Part shown: in pieces, positions 34,146-43,605 of the stretch
Numbering within the stretch: the first letter of the stretch is position 1
How the letters are laid out: the number at the start of each line of letters is the position of its first letter
NCBI GenBank assembly: GCA_022825665.1
Contig: JAJDWI010000041.1
Span: 1-64,000 of the forward strand
Length of the DNA stretch: 64,000 bases
Source: Candidatus Poribacteria bacterium
GTDB lineage: Bacteria > Poribacteria > WGA-4E > WGA-3G
Reading direction: 5' to 3'
Notes under the pieces: generated by a model
What the model saw: only the letters and a program-made list of their open reading frames with translations
The model's database searches: none
What the model was told of the DNA's origin: nothing
Translations under genes and position numbers: made by a program

Positions 34146-34733
34146 TTATTGCATTGGTGAGACATCTGTATCTGATGTTGGAATGGCATAATAGATTTCA
34201 ATTTCCTGAATTTTCCTATATTCTGCAGCAGTTGGTGCCCCAGTTTCAGAACGTTTATAACGGCTTTGACCTCCAACGCGTCGTGAATCCCACCTACGTG
34301 GTACTTTCAGTCGAAACTTGGATGTAACAACAGGTTCCCTAAATGTATATTTATAAATGGGACGCATGTTGTCGCTAACTTTTTTAACTGTAACCCACTT
34401 TTCGTCTTCATTCATATACTGAATTTCAAAGAATTCAAGCTGTCCTTCTTGTGCTTTGATGACGATGTGTTGTATCGTCTGCGGGACATTCCATGTTAAC
34501 ACTGCTTCTGTGAAGTTGTCTGCTTCATCTTGTGAAGCTTTGTCCTTTTCACTTTCACGAATACTGGATGTTTCTCCAACGGTATATAGATTGTCATCAT
34601 GGAACTTAGGGTCGCTTCCTGATGCCATGATAGCAATGTTTTTACCCCAGTTAAGAGATGGGGTAGAAGAAAGGATACATCCAGCCAACCCAATTATCAC
34701 ACAGAAAATCACACACAATAAACCTAAACGCAT
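34146..34733 (-). CDS. Lipoprotein with a discoidin-like beta-sandwich domain
   Basis: A lipoprotein signal (MRLGLLCVIFCVIIGLAGC, Cys19) precedes a region with the discoidin/F5-F8-C pattern: DNLYTVGETSS, TWNVPQTIQHIVIKAQEGQLEFFEIQYMNEDEKWVTVKKV, FREPVVTSKFRLKVPRRW, and a closing IQEIEIYY. Such domains bind sugars or anchor proteins on surfaces. It is a distant paralogue of the neighbour at 34839-35459: both have the lipobox, a time-series of the same strands, and a closing Q-E-I-E-[IL]-Y motif. Not named otherwise. Confidence 0.6.
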   Translation of the reverse strand: MRLGLLCVIFCVIIGLAGCILSSTPSLNWGKNIAIMASGSDPKFHDDNLYTVGETSSIRESEKDKASQDEADNFTEAVLTWNVPQTIQHIVIKAQEGQLEFFEIQYMNEDEKWVTVKKVSDNMRPIYKYTFREPVVTSKFRLKVPRRWDSRRVGGQSRYKRSETGAPTAAEYRKIQEIEIYYAIPTSDTDVSPMQ

Positions 34734-34838
34734 GTATTACCTCCTACTCACGAGGAACGGAATATAAACCGTTCCATAGTATAAAGAAAAGGCGGTGTTA
34801 TAATAACATCCACCATGAACCATGTCTTGATGTTATTC

Positions 34839-35459
34839 TTAGTTAAGCAAGTCATCAAGTTCTTGTTCGCGCTTATCAGTTTCTTGTTCTACCTCAACTT
34901 GTTCAGAGGTTTTATATCCGTATAATTCTATTTCTTGGAACCTTCCAACGGAACGGCGATTCGATGCCCTTATAAAACCAGGATTTCGTGAGGTAAACTC
35001 TCGACTCTTTGCTGCATCGTCACTGGTTTTTATTACCCTTAGACGAACTCGATCAGTAGGATAAGGCACTAATACTGAAACAGTGGTAGGATTGATTCTT
35101 GCATTCTTTATTTCTTTAATCAATGTCCAGTTTCTGTCTGTTGAGATGCTGTCTTTTGCCACAAATACATCAAATTCTATTACATTATCCGAATACACAA
35201 CAATGCGACGAATTTTCTTTTTGTCTGGCAACGTAATTACTACTTCCGATGCAGGACTCATGCCTACTACGTTACCGGGAAAGACTGCCTCTCCTATAGT
35301 GTTTAAGTTACCATCAATCGCCTGTGGTGTTGTTGATTGTGTGCCATCCATTAGTGAGTAATTTTCGCTCCACTCTTGACTAGAAAAAAGTGCAGCACAC
35401 CCAATAAATGCAGCAGAAAGACAAAGTAATGAAACGAGACCTATTGCTTTCAGATTCAT
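34839..35459 (-). CDS. Lipoprotein with a discoidin-like beta-sandwich domain, paralogue of the neighbour
   Basis: The signal ends LSAAFIGC (Cys21). The domain reads DGTQSTTPQAIDGNLNTIGEA, VVITLPDKKKIRRIVVYSDNVIEFDVFVAKD, WTLIKEIKNARINPTTVSVLVPYPTDRVRLRVIK, RSVGRFQEIELYGY, and a charged Glu/Gln-rich tail follows. The fold is probably an F5/F8 C-like sandwich. Function unknown. It is read in the same direction as its paralogue 105 bases downstream. Upstream is the cysS gene. Confidence 0.6.
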   Translation of the reverse strand: MNLKAIGLVSLLCLSAAFIGCAALFSSQEWSENYSLMDGTQSTTPQAIDGNLNTIGEAVFPGNVVGMSPASEVVITLPDKKKIRRIVVYSDNVIEFDVFVAKDSISTDRNWTLIKEIKNARINPTTVSVLVPYPTDRVRLRVIKTSDDAAKSREFTSRNPGFIRASNRRSVGRFQEIELYGYKTSEQVEVEQETDKREQELDDLLN

Positions 35460-35622
35460 TTGTAACTCCTTTGTACACGCTAATGTAGCGTTTATATATT
35501 AAACGGCAGAATGCCGAAGTGTTTTTCCATTTTCATGAATATTGCAAACGAGATTTCAGTGCATTATAGTGACATAAAGTGAAAGGTCCTGACACTAAGA
35601 AATTCGCTCTACATTGTTCGGT

Positions 35623-37080
35623 TTAAGAAACAAATTTCCAAGTAGATCCATCATGAGTATCTTTTATTTCAATGTTGAGTTGTTTAAGTCGGTCGCGAAT
35701 CTTGTCGGATGTATCCCAATCTTTCTGATCTCGCGCACCTTGTCTTATTTCTAATAGAAGTTCAATCAGGGCATCATAATTTTCTGCGGTGGTATCTGTG
35801 TTATCTTCATTTATTTTATAGATCCCGAGTACTTGACAAATTTCGGTTAATTTTCTGTATGCACTTGCGAAGGTATCAGGAAAGACTCCGTTTGAAGATC
35901 CAATCGCTTTATTGACTTGACTCACAAGTGAAAATATTGATCCGACTGCTTGTGCGGAATTGAAATCAGCATCCATCGCGTCGGTAAACCGAGACTGCAT
36001 GGTGTCTATCGCAGATAGCAGATTCATGTTGGTCTCAGATACATTAGATGGTGTGGCGTTGTCAATTTCAGCTACAACAGGTATCTCTTCATGATATTTT
36101 TGCAATGTTTCTAAACAGTTATTCAACCGTTTTAATGCTGATTCCGATTTCTGCAAACTCTCTAAACTGTAATCAAGCGGATGTCGGTAATGAGCAGAAA
36201 TGAGGAAATGACGAATCACTTCTGCTGGATATCTGTCTAATGCTTCTCTTAAGAATATAAAATTTTCTTCAGATTTACCCATCCGTCTACCATCTATTTT
36301 GAGAAAAGCGACATGAACCCAATATCTTGCAAAAGGCTTACCTGTTGCCAGTTCACTCTGTGCGATTTCGTTTTCGTGATGCGGAAACAGTAGGTCTTCA
36401 CCACCAGCATGGATATCAATTGTCTCACCAAGATGTTTCATAGCCATAGATGAGCATTCAATGTGCCATCCAGGTCTTCCAGGTCCCCATGGACTATCCC
36501 AAGAGGGTTCGCCAGGTTTTGCTGCCTTCCACATATCAAAATCCCTTGGGTCTTCTTTACGTTCATCAACTTCAACGCGCGCCCCAGCTAACAAATCCTC
36601 CGGTTTTCGGCGTGACAACTTACCGTATTCATTGAATGAATTCACACGGTAATATACACTGCCATCAATGACGTAGGCGGCTCCTTTGTCAATAAGCATC
36701 TGAATAAGCTCAATCATCTCAGGGATATGTTCTGTTGCTTTCGGATGAACATCAGCGGGTTGAATTCCCAACCGTTGTGTGTCTTCAAAATATGCCTTAC
36801 CGTTGGTCTGTGCCAGTTGTCCAGAACTGATACCGAGTGTTTTCGCTCGAGCAATAATTTTGTCATCAATATCTGTCAAATTTTGAACTAATTTGACAGC
36901 ATATCCTCTGTATTCAAGATACCTGCGTATTATATCAGTAATGAGTGCTGTCCGAGCATTCCCGATGTGGATATAGTCGTAGACGGTGGGACCGCAACTG
37001 TACATCGAGACGTGTCCATCCATCAAAGGCGAAAATTCTTCAAGTTGCCGACTTAGGGAATTATATATTTTCAATCCCAT
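35623..37080 (-). CDS. cysS: Cysteine-tRNA ligase
   Basis: It charges tRNA-Cys. The 485 residues are normal. Seen: the zinc Cys in MYSCGPTVYDYIHIGNART (Cys29; HIGN at 38-41), the GWHIECSSMAMKHLG zinc region, HAGGEDLLFPHHENEIAQSE, and MGKSEENF in the KMSKS position. The C-terminal helical anticodon domain ends RLKQLNIEIKDTHDGSTWKFV. It follows ispF by 25 bases on the same strand, so it is probably in the isp operon. Confidence 0.97.
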   Translation of the reverse strand: MGLKIYNSLSRQLEEFSPLMDGHVSMYSCGPTVYDYIHIGNARTALITDIIRRYLEYRGYAVKLVQNLTDIDDKIIARAKTLGISSGQLAQTNGKAYFEDTQRLGIQPADVHPKATEHIPEMIELIQMLIDKGAAYVIDGSVYYRVNSFNEYGKLSRRKPEDLLAGARVEVDERKEDPRDFDMWKAAKPGEPSWDSPWGPGRPGWHIECSSMAMKHLGETIDIHAGGEDLLFPHHENEIAQSELATGKPFARYWVHVAFLKIDGRRMGKSEENFIFLREALDRYPAEVIRHFLISAHYRHPLDYSLESLQKSESALKRLNNCLETLQKYHEEIPVVAEIDNATPSNVSETNMNLLSAIDTMQSRFTDAMDADFNSAQAVGSIFSLVSQVNKAIGSSNGVFPDTFASAYRKLTEICQVLGIYKINEDNTDTTAENYDALIELLLEIRQGARDQKDWDTSDKIRDRLKQLNIEIKDTHDGSTWKFVS

Positions 37081-37105
37081 TTACTATCCCTTCGCTTGAT
37101 TATGC

Positions 37106-37594
37106 TTACAACCCTATGGAATGAGATTTAGTTAGACATGCAATTGCTTGAGCAACAATAGCCTTTTCCTCACCAACAATACCTAAACCTTCTGCAGTTG
37201 TGGCTTTGACACTAATCTGCGTTACTGAGACATCCAATGTTTTTGCAAGAACGTTACGCATTTGTGAGATATACGGTGCCAACTTTGGTTGTTGTGCAAT
37301 CACTGTGCTATCAACATTTCCAATCGTATAACCTAACTCCTTAACCTTTTTTGCGATAGCACGGAGGAAAAATTGACTATCTACTCCTTCGTACTTGGGG
37401 TCAGTATCTGGAAAGTGTGTTCCAATATCACCCAGTGATGCTGCACCTAAAATCGCATCACAAATAGCGTGTGTTAACACGTCCGCATCTGAGTGCCCCA
37501 ATAAACCCAAGTGATAAGGTATGTCTATACCACCCAAGATTAACTTTCTATTCTCAATTAGTTGATGAACATCGTAACCTATCCCAATTCGCAT
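37106..37594 (-). CDS. ispF: 2-C-methyl-D-erythritol 2,4-cyclodiphosphate synthase
   Basis: The fifth step of the MEP isoprenoid pathway, closing the cyclodiphosphate. Seen in 162 residues: MRIGIGYDVHQL with metal ligands Asp8 and His10, GLLGHSDADVLTHAICDAILGAASLGDIGTHFPDTDPKYEG, VDSTVIAQQPKLAPYI, and VKATTAEGLGIVGEEKAIVAQAI. It normally adjoins ispD; here a miniature element (37613-37845) splits the pair. Confidence 0.97.
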   Translation of the reverse strand: MRIGIGYDVHQLIENRKLILGGIDIPYHLGLLGHSDADVLTHAICDAILGAASLGDIGTHFPDTDPKYEGVDSQFFLRAIAKKVKELGYTIGNVDSTVIAQQPKLAPYISQMRNVLAKTLDVSVTQISVKATTAEGLGIVGEEKAIVAQAIACLTKSHSIGL

Positions 37595-37612
37595 TTATTA
37601 TCCAAATTAATT

Positions 37613-37845
37613 ACAGAACTTACGCAAAGTGGTAGGCGCGCTTTGATGAAGATTAAAAAATAGATTCGGTAATTTATTATTGAAGTCCAGCGCGCTTACA
37701 TGAAGATTAATTTATTCTTTCGGTAATTTTAATTTCCCAATACCTGTAGGCGCGCTTTGTAAGCGCGCTGGAAACTCGGAATTCTACTGAAAACACACCG
37801 TTTTAGTCATTATTATTGAAAAATCGTGAAAAGTGCGTAAGTTCT
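37613..37845. mobile_element. Miniature inverted-repeat element (copy 1) between ispD and ispF
   Basis: ACAGAACTTACGCA at the left (37613-37626) and TGCGTAAGTTCT at the right (37834-37845) form a 12-bp perfect terminal inverted repeat. ATTAATT flanks both ends (37606-37612 and 37846-37852), a 7-bp target-site duplication. No ORF lies inside. It contains a GTAGG-type palindrome (GCGCGCTT/AAGCGCGC, 37750-37768) and two copies of an ATGAAGATTAA...TCGGTAATTT block about 60 bases apart. Its right duplication ends 5 bases from the ispD stop codon. The internal hairpin may affect ispD-ispF read-through. Confidence 0.75.
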
Positions 37846-37857
37846 ATTAATTATATC

Positions 37858-38571
37858 TTATAACTTTTTATAAAGCAAAGTTTCAGCGAACCGTAAATCT
37901 TCCTGCGTTGTAAGTTTCAAGTTCTGATAACTTCCCATTACCAACTTTACAGGTAGACCCAGTTCTTCTACTAATGCTGCGTCATCTGGTGCGCTAATAT
38001 CATTTTGGATCGCATTCTCGTGTGCTTCAATAAGTATAGATTTACGAAACACTTGCGGTGTTTGTACACGCCATAACTTATCTCGTTGAGGAGTATGATC
38101 AATGAATAGATTTGCGTCTGAAACTTTAATTGTTTCTTTCACAGGGACTGCCGAGATAGCTGCCCCAAATTCTTCAGTTGCCTCAAGACATCTGAATATA
38201 ATATCGTCATCTATAAATGGGCGGACACCGTCATGAACAACAACAAAATCAACATCATCTGAAAGTGCACCCAGACCTTTGAACACAGATTCTTGCCGAG
38301 TCTCGCCACCAGGAACCAGTCCACCAATCTTCCTATAACGAAAGGGTTTTATCACTTCATCGTGACATATCTGAAAATCCGACTCGTCAACTATAACATG
38401 TATTTCATCAACAACGGTGTTTTGTTCAAACCTATCTATTGTATGTGATAAAATCGGTTTTTCACCTAACATTAAATAGGGTTTTTTAATCGAGGATTTC
38501 ATCCTCTTACCATGACCTGCAGCAGGGATCAGGACGGAAATTTTGCTATTCATCTGCTGCCATCTCATCAA
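37858..38571 (-). CDS. ispD: 2-C-methyl-D-erythritol 4-phosphate cytidylyltransferase
   Basis: The third MEP pathway step, joining CTP to methylerythritol phosphate. Seen: VLIPAAGHGKRMKSSIKKPYLMLGEKPIL at the N-terminus, VPGGETRQESVFKGLGAL, VVHDGVRPFIDDDII, ISAVPVKETIKV, and WRVQTPQVFRKSIL. The start ATG overlaps the stop of the upstream PIN/TRAM gene (ATGA), and GAAAGG 6 bases upstream supports it over the ATG at 38553. Length 237 is normal. Confidence 0.97.
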   Translation of the reverse strand: MMRWQQMNSKISVLIPAAGHGKRMKSSIKKPYLMLGEKPILSHTIDRFEQNTVVDEIHVIVDESDFQICHDEVIKPFRYRKIGGLVPGGETRQESVFKGLGALSDDVDFVVVHDGVRPFIDDDIIFRCLEATEEFGAAISAVPVKETIKVSDANLFIDHTPQRDKLWRVQTPQVFRKSILIEAHENAIQNDISAPDDAALVEELGLPVKLVMGSYQNLKLTTQEDLRFAETLLYKKL

Positions 38572-39599
38572 TAACCTTTCTCAGATGAAGACTCGTCCAC
38601 ATTTCTTCCAAAAATCATCTGACCCGTACTCGTTCGCAACATCTGTGTAACCACAACATCAAGCGTATGTCCGATATACTGTTTGCCATCTTCAACGATT
38701 ACCATCGTACCATCATCAAGATAACCAACGCCTTGATTTGGTTCTTTCCCGATTTTCTGTAGATGAACTTGAATAATCTCTCCTGCAACGACAATTGGAC
38801 GGATAGCATTGGCTAATTCGTTGATATTTAGGACAGTGACTCCCTGCAGTTCTGCAACTTTGTTGAGGTTTAGATCATTTGTAATAATCTTTGCGAAATG
38901 TTTGCGAGCGAGATGTACGAGTTTCGCGTCAACTTCGTCAAGGTGCGGAACATCTTCTTCAATGATTTCCACGGCAATTGATGGACTATTCTGAAGTGAC
39001 CGCAAAATATCAAACCCACGCCTTCCCTTGTTTCTGCGCAATAATTCGGTTGAATCCGCAATATGTTGCAATTCGTTCAGAACAAACCGAGGTATTAGCA
39101 GTGTCCCATCAATGAATTGCGTCTCACAGATTTCAAGGATACGACCATCAATAATCACACTTGTATCCAATATCTTAAATCCGTTAGAATCGTTTGTTGC
39201 GAATGGCATTCCCATTTGGGTATAACGATACGAATTGAACAACCGGACGACAGGTAGACTCTCGGAAATATAGTATCCACAGACCATCCCTATATAACCG
39301 AATCCAAGTACAACTACAATATTTAGCATTTTGAACAACCATTCGCCATCTTGAGTAAATGTTAAGTCAGATGGATTGAGGAAATTCCATCCCGCCCATG
39401 ATATTATCAGTCCGAATATAAGTCCAAAGATACTTGCGACATACCTACGTACTTTAGACTTATGGAGCAGTACTTCACCCCCAACGAGGATACCAGCAAC
39501 AACTAACCCAATCCAAAGACTATTTAAGTCTTTTGTTAGTAGATAGCAGCCGATAGCACTTAGAAGAATAAAAAGAGTACGAATTACCCAAATTTGCAT
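38568..39599 (-). CDS. PIN/TRAM domain membrane protein (YacL-like)
   Basis: The 343 residues have about four N-terminal membrane spans (about 5-130), a PIN nuclease domain (about 145-265: ILDTSVIIDGRILEICETQFIDGTLLIPRFVLNELQ, GRRGFDILRSLQ, VDAKLVHLARKHFAKIITNDLNLNKVAELQGVTVLNINELANAI), and a TRAM domain (about 270-330: GEIIQVHLQKIGKEPNQGVGYLDDGTMVIVEDGKQYIGHTLDVVVTQML). The conserved acidic residues of PIN are present. The role is uncertain: RNA-linked, as in YacL-type proteins that sit next to ispD in many bacteria. Here it is coupled to ispD by a 4-base overlap. Confidence 0.92.
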   Translation of the reverse strand: MQIWVIRTLFILLSAIGCYLLTKDLNSLWIGLVVAGILVGGEVLLHKSKVRRYVASIFGLIFGLIISWAGWNFLNPSDLTFTQDGEWLFKMLNIVVVLGFGYIGMVCGYYISESLPVVRLFNSYRYTQMGMPFATNDSNGFKILDTSVIIDGRILEICETQFIDGTLLIPRFVLNELQHIADSTELLRRNKGRRGFDILRSLQNSPSIAVEIIEEDVPHLDEVDAKLVHLARKHFAKIITNDLNLNKVAELQGVTVLNINELANAIRPIVVAGEIIQVHLQKIGKEPNQGVGYLDDGTMVIVEDGKQYIGHTLDVVVTQMLRTSTGQMIFGRNVDESSSEKGY

Positions 39600-39727
39600 A
39601 GTTCTTTACCGCATTGATTGTAGCGTTGAAACTCTCTTCATCGTTAATATGAACTCTGTTTTGCAGATAATTATTGACACTCCCAAAAAATAACCTTATA
39701 GAAGTATAGCACGTCCAAAAACATTAT

Positions 39728-41086
39728 TTATAATAAAACACTTAAACTGTCATATATATTCTTCACGCCAATGAGTTCAATTGTCTCATTGATATCTACC
39801 CCTTTCTTATGATAATCAGGAAAAATTGCTCGTTTAAACCCAAGTTTTGCGGCTTCTCTGATACGTATTTCAAGATGTGGTACTGGTCTTATTTCTCCTC
39901 CTAATCCAACTTCACCAATTACGACTGTTCGCGAGTCAATCGGAATGTTACGGTGATTGGAAACAATTGCCATCAACACACCAAGGTCTATTCCAGGTTC
40001 ATCAACCCGTAAGCCTCCAGTAATGTTAACAAACACATCCGAGTCGCCTATGTCTAAACCGAGTCGTTTGTTCAAAACAGCAATCAACAAAGCGACACGG
40101 TTTCTGTCAATTCCAGTTGCTGTATTGCGCGGCGTTCCGTAGTGCGTTTGAACGACTAAAGCCTGTACCTCTAACAACAAGGGACGAGTTCCTTCCATGC
40201 TTGATACAACAACAGAACCAGATATTTCTTCCTTTCTTTCACTAAGAAATAGTTGTGATGGATTTTTGACATCTACAAGTCCACTGTTCTGCATCTCAAA
40301 GATACCGAGTTCATTTGTCGATCCGAATCTATTTTTATTTGCCCGTAAGACTCGGTATATATGATGTCGTTCTCCTTCAAAATATAACACTGTATCAACT
40401 ATGTGCTCCAAAACACGCGGTCCTGCTAATGTGCCTTCTTTTGTTACATGTCCTACAAGAAATATCGGTATATTCTTATTTTTAGCACAAATCAGAAGCT
40501 GCGCAGCACATTCACGTATCTGAGTGATACTACCAGGTGCAGATTGGAATTCAGACAAATATACTGCTTGAATAGAGTCAATCACAACAGACTTGGGTTG
40601 CAATTTATCAATATGTTTTTCAATCTGTTCTAAGTTATTTTCGCACAATACATATAGATTTTCAGATGTCACACCGAGACGAGTTGAACGGAGTTTTGTC
40701 TGGTTAATGGATTCTTCACCAGTAACATAGAGGACATCGCCGTACTTACGACTTAAGGTATGACTTGCTTGTAGTAATAGTGTTGATTTACCTATTCCTG
40801 GATCTCCTCCGATTAAGATTACGGAACCAGGAACTATACCACCTCCCAAAACTCTATCAAACTCAGGCATATCTGTTAACAGACGTTCAACATCTGTGGT
40901 TGATACCTCTGAAATTTTCTCTGGTTGATTTGTATGTTGACCGATAACTCGGTGTAAAGGAGAAGTCGTGACAATTTCGGTTTCTTCAATAAAACTGTCC
41001 CAAGCTTGACAACTTGGACATTTTCCGAGTCCTCTCGGTGTCGTATACCCACATTCTTGACAGACAAATTTGTTTTTAGATTTCAC
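39728..41086 (-). CDS. radA: DNA repair protein RadA
   Basis: A RecA-like ATPase that helps branch migration in recombination. Seen in 452 residues: the N-terminal zinc finger with Cys9, Cys12, Cys23 and Cys26 (CQECGYTTPRGLGKCPSC), Walker A GGDPGIGKSTLLLQ, the VLRANKNRFGSTNELGIFEM motif, and a C-terminal Lon-protease-like domain lacking peptidase activity (ATGIDRNRVALLIAVLNKRLGLDIGDSDVFVNITGGLRV). It lies between the Mla genes upstream and the PIN/TRAM gene downstream on the same strand. Confidence 0.97.
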   Translation of the reverse strand: MKSKNKFVCQECGYTTPRGLGKCPSCQAWDSFIEETEIVTTSPLHRVIGQHTNQPEKISEVSTTDVERLLTDMPEFDRVLGGGIVPGSVILIGGDPGIGKSTLLLQASHTLSRKYGDVLYVTGEESINQTKLRSTRLGVTSENLYVLCENNLEQIEKHIDKLQPKSVVIDSIQAVYLSEFQSAPGSITQIRECAAQLLICAKNKNIPIFLVGHVTKEGTLAGPRVLEHIVDTVLYFEGERHHIYRVLRANKNRFGSTNELGIFEMQNSGLVDVKNPSQLFLSERKEEISGSVVVSSMEGTRPLLLEVQALVVQTHYGTPRNTATGIDRNRVALLIAVLNKRLGLDIGDSDVFVNITGGLRVDEPGIDLGVLMAIVSNHRNIPIDSRTVVIGEVGLGGEIRPVPHLEIRIREAAKLGFKRAIFPDYHKKGVDINETIELIGVKNIYDSLSVLL

Positions 41087-41188
41087 AATGACAATCCGTA
41101 TTACATAAAAACTAAGTATTCACTCCCAAAATCAACACAGTTTCATCAATTTCTAAGCTTGAATGATTTTAACTGATATTTTAAACTG

Positions 41189-42760
41189 TTACCATTCGCT
41201 TGTAATTAGTTTCAGTCCTGTTGTCCAACGTCTATCTTCACTCCGCCAATTTTCGACACCACCGACTATGTGGAAACCACGGAAAAACCGCAAACTCATC
41301 TCCGCATTCAATTCTGGTTTATCACTTGTTAAGCCAACACTTTCTATTCCTATACCCAATCGATGAGGTATAAACCAAACATCAACACCTGCTCCAACTT
41401 TGGAACGTATGAATCCGAGTCTACCTTGTAGATAGTCGTTAAAATTATATGTATATTGAAATTCGGCACCTATTATCTCATCCCGAATACCGAGTCCAAA
41501 ACGATACTGGCTCTTTGCTGGCGGTACAGGTATCAGTGAAAATCCAAATTCTGTATGTAAATTTTCTTCCAGACTTAGATATCTAAGTTCTGTATCCCAA
41601 GAAAAATCAGGTAGTTTAAAGCCCTTTAATTGTTCATCTGTCTGCTGGTATAGATCCTTAAAGCCTATTAGGACCTCATTTAAGTTATTTAAGGTTTCCT
41701 TTGCATCTGATAACGGTTCAGGATTATTTAGAAGTTGGGCGACCGTGCCTTTACCATGTTGTATAGTGTTTAATAGTTCATTGATATTTTTCTCTAATGA
41801 AGTCGCAGCAGACGTGGCTATCTTAAGGTTTTCTATAATTGGATCAATATCTTTACTACCCTTTTCAATGAATGTGCTCCCTTGTGAAATAAGACCAGAA
41901 ATTTCGGTTTTCAATTCACTTGAATCATTCCGGAATTGCATCGCTAACCTTTGAAAATCGGATGTACCCTGCTGTAAATCAGATAGAATTCTATTTACTT
42001 TAGGAAAATTCCGGTCAACAAGTGTCAACATTGAACGGCTAACATCACTAATTTGACTACTAAGGATTAAAGAATCATTGCCAAGTTGAGTCAATAATTG
42101 GTTGAAATTAGTAAGAGTTTGTTCAAAACGTTGATCATTTTTCGCTGCCAGTTGCATCAGTGTACTGACAGTTTCATCCATGTTTTTATTGAATTTTTTA
42201 AGTGTGTCACTTGTTGATGCAACTAATTCGCGTGTTTCCTTGATTCCTTGTTGAATTGATTCCTGATTTGCTTGAAGCAGTTCGTTCGCTGCAGAGGTTA
42301 AATCAATAGCTTCACTCAATCCGGAACTGGTTTGTTCAAGTAATTCCAACGGATTCACTGGATCAATCCCTATGATTGGAAGATCGGATGGTTGAAGTGG
42401 TGGATTGCCAACGTCACCGTTATTTAGTGCTATATATGTCTCCCCCACGAATCCGCTCATAGAAATTCGCGCATCGGTACCCTGTCTTAGCCACTTAAAA
42501 GCGTTTTTGACTCGCGCGCGAATTTCAACAGTATTTGTTTCAGGTCTAAGTATAATATTCGTCACCTTGCCTATAGATACCCCAGAAAGATATACTCCTG
42601 CACCAACATAAAGTCCATTCACCGCCTGAAATTTAAAATCTATATCATCCCCTCTTGTTCCCCAAGGTAGATTTGATGCGTTGGTGAGAAGAATCGCAAG
42701 TAGAATAGTAGCAACAACAACCATCAATCCCACTTTTACAGATGCACTCCAAAACTTCAT
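41189..42760 (-). CDS. mlaD: MCE-domain lipid-transport protein (MlaD-like)
   Basis: It is the periplasmic substrate-carrying part of an Mla/ABC lipid transporter. The 523 residues have an N-terminal membrane span (about 8-26), an MCE domain (about 38-115: YVGAGVYLSGVSIGKVTNIIL, SGFVGETYIALNNG), a long helical coiled region (about 150-400) and a beta-rich C-terminal region (about 410-520: FGFSLIPVPP, LQGRLGFIRSKVGAGVDVWF). The last part resembles a small barrel and is longer than in E. coli MlaD. It overlaps mlaF by 4 bases. Confidence 0.85.
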   Translation of the reverse strand: MKFWSASVKVGLMVVVATILLAILLTNASNLPWGTRGDDIDFKFQAVNGLYVGAGVYLSGVSIGKVTNIILRPETNTVEIRARVKNAFKWLRQGTDARISMSGFVGETYIALNNGDVGNPPLQPSDLPIIGIDPVNPLELLEQTSSGLSEAIDLTSAANELLQANQESIQQGIKETRELVASTSDTLKKFNKNMDETVSTLMQLAAKNDQRFEQTLTNFNQLLTQLGNDSLILSSQISDVSRSMLTLVDRNFPKVNRILSDLQQGTSDFQRLAMQFRNDSSELKTEISGLISQGSTFIEKGSKDIDPIIENLKIATSAATSLEKNINELLNTIQHGKGTVAQLLNNPEPLSDAKETLNNLNEVLIGFKDLYQQTDEQLKGFKLPDFSWDTELRYLSLEENLHTEFGFSLIPVPPAKSQYRFGLGIRDEIIGAEFQYTYNFNDYLQGRLGFIRSKVGAGVDVWFIPHRLGIGIESVGLTSDKPELNAEMSLRFFRGFHIVGGVENWRSEDRRWTTGLKLITSEW

Positions 42761-43545
42761 TCAGTACTTCTCCCTGTGTATTTTTTTAAAGTTGGTTCGT
42801 CAATATTAAGTATTTGGTCCGGTGCCCCCAAAAGTATGAATTGTTGCAGAATCGGGTTATCTTCATTTATCATAGATTCAGGAGTGCCATAAGCAAGTTT
42901 CTTACCTTCATGGAGCATTACCATAAGAGTCCCAACGCTGAATGCACTGTGCATATCGTGTGTCACCACCACAGAGGTTACTTGCAACTTCTTATTTAAG
43001 TCGCGAATAAGTTCGTTAATTTCATTGCAGGTAACAGGATCAAGTCCGGTAGTAGGTTCATCATATAATATGATTTCAGGATTAAAGGCAAGTGCCCGAG
43101 CAAGACCTACACGTTTTCGCATCCCACCACTAAGTTGTGCAGGACGCAATTCTTGTACACCGTCTAAATCAACTAATTTTAACTTTTCATCAACAACCTT
43201 ACGCATCTCTTGTTGGGTTAAATCTGTATGTTGATCAAGCATGAAGGCAATGTTTTCAGCTACACTCATCGAATCAAATAACGCTGCGGATTGAAAAAGC
43301 ATACCAATTTTTCTACGGATTTGATTCATCTGTTTCCGTTTAAGCTTTGTAATTTCTGTGCCATCAACCCATACCTCCCCACCATCTATGGAGAGTAGCC
43401 CAGCAATTATCTTAAGCAAAACGCTTTTACCGCATCCACTTCGTCCTAAAATGACGAGTGTCTCACCAAGTGGCACCTCAAGGTCTATACCGTTTAAAAC
43501 CTGTTTTTCATCAAATGATTTTCTGACGTTCCTAATTGAAATCAT
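42757..43545 (-). CDS. mlaF: Mla-type ABC transporter ATP-binding protein
   Basis: It powers lipid movement between the inner and outer membrane. From MISIRNVRKSFDEKQVLNG the protein has Walker A GRSGCGKSVLLKIIAG, Q-loop LFQSAALFDSMSVAENIAF, signature LSGGMRKRVGLARALAFNP, and Walker B EIILYDEPTTGLDP. The ATG at 43545 is chosen: a TTG-free longer frame begins at 43575 but has no clear ribosome site. It is between mlaE and mlaD, the usual order. Confidence 0.92.
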   Translation of the reverse strand: MISIRNVRKSFDEKQVLNGIDLEVPLGETLVILGRSGCGKSVLLKIIAGLLSIDGGEVWVDGTEITKLKRKQMNQIRRKIGMLFQSAALFDSMSVAENIAFMLDQHTDLTQQEMRKVVDEKLKLVDLDGVQELRPAQLSGGMRKRVGLARALAFNPEIILYDEPTTGLDPVTCNEINELIRDLNKKLQVTSVVVTHDMHSAFSVGTLMVMLHEGKKLAYGTPESMINEDNPILQQFILLGAPDQILNIDEPTLKKYTGRSTE

Positions 43546-43605
43546 AAGGTTCTTTTGAAACTCAATCCAGTTCACATTCTACTATTGTTAGAATGTGTTT
43601 CGTAG

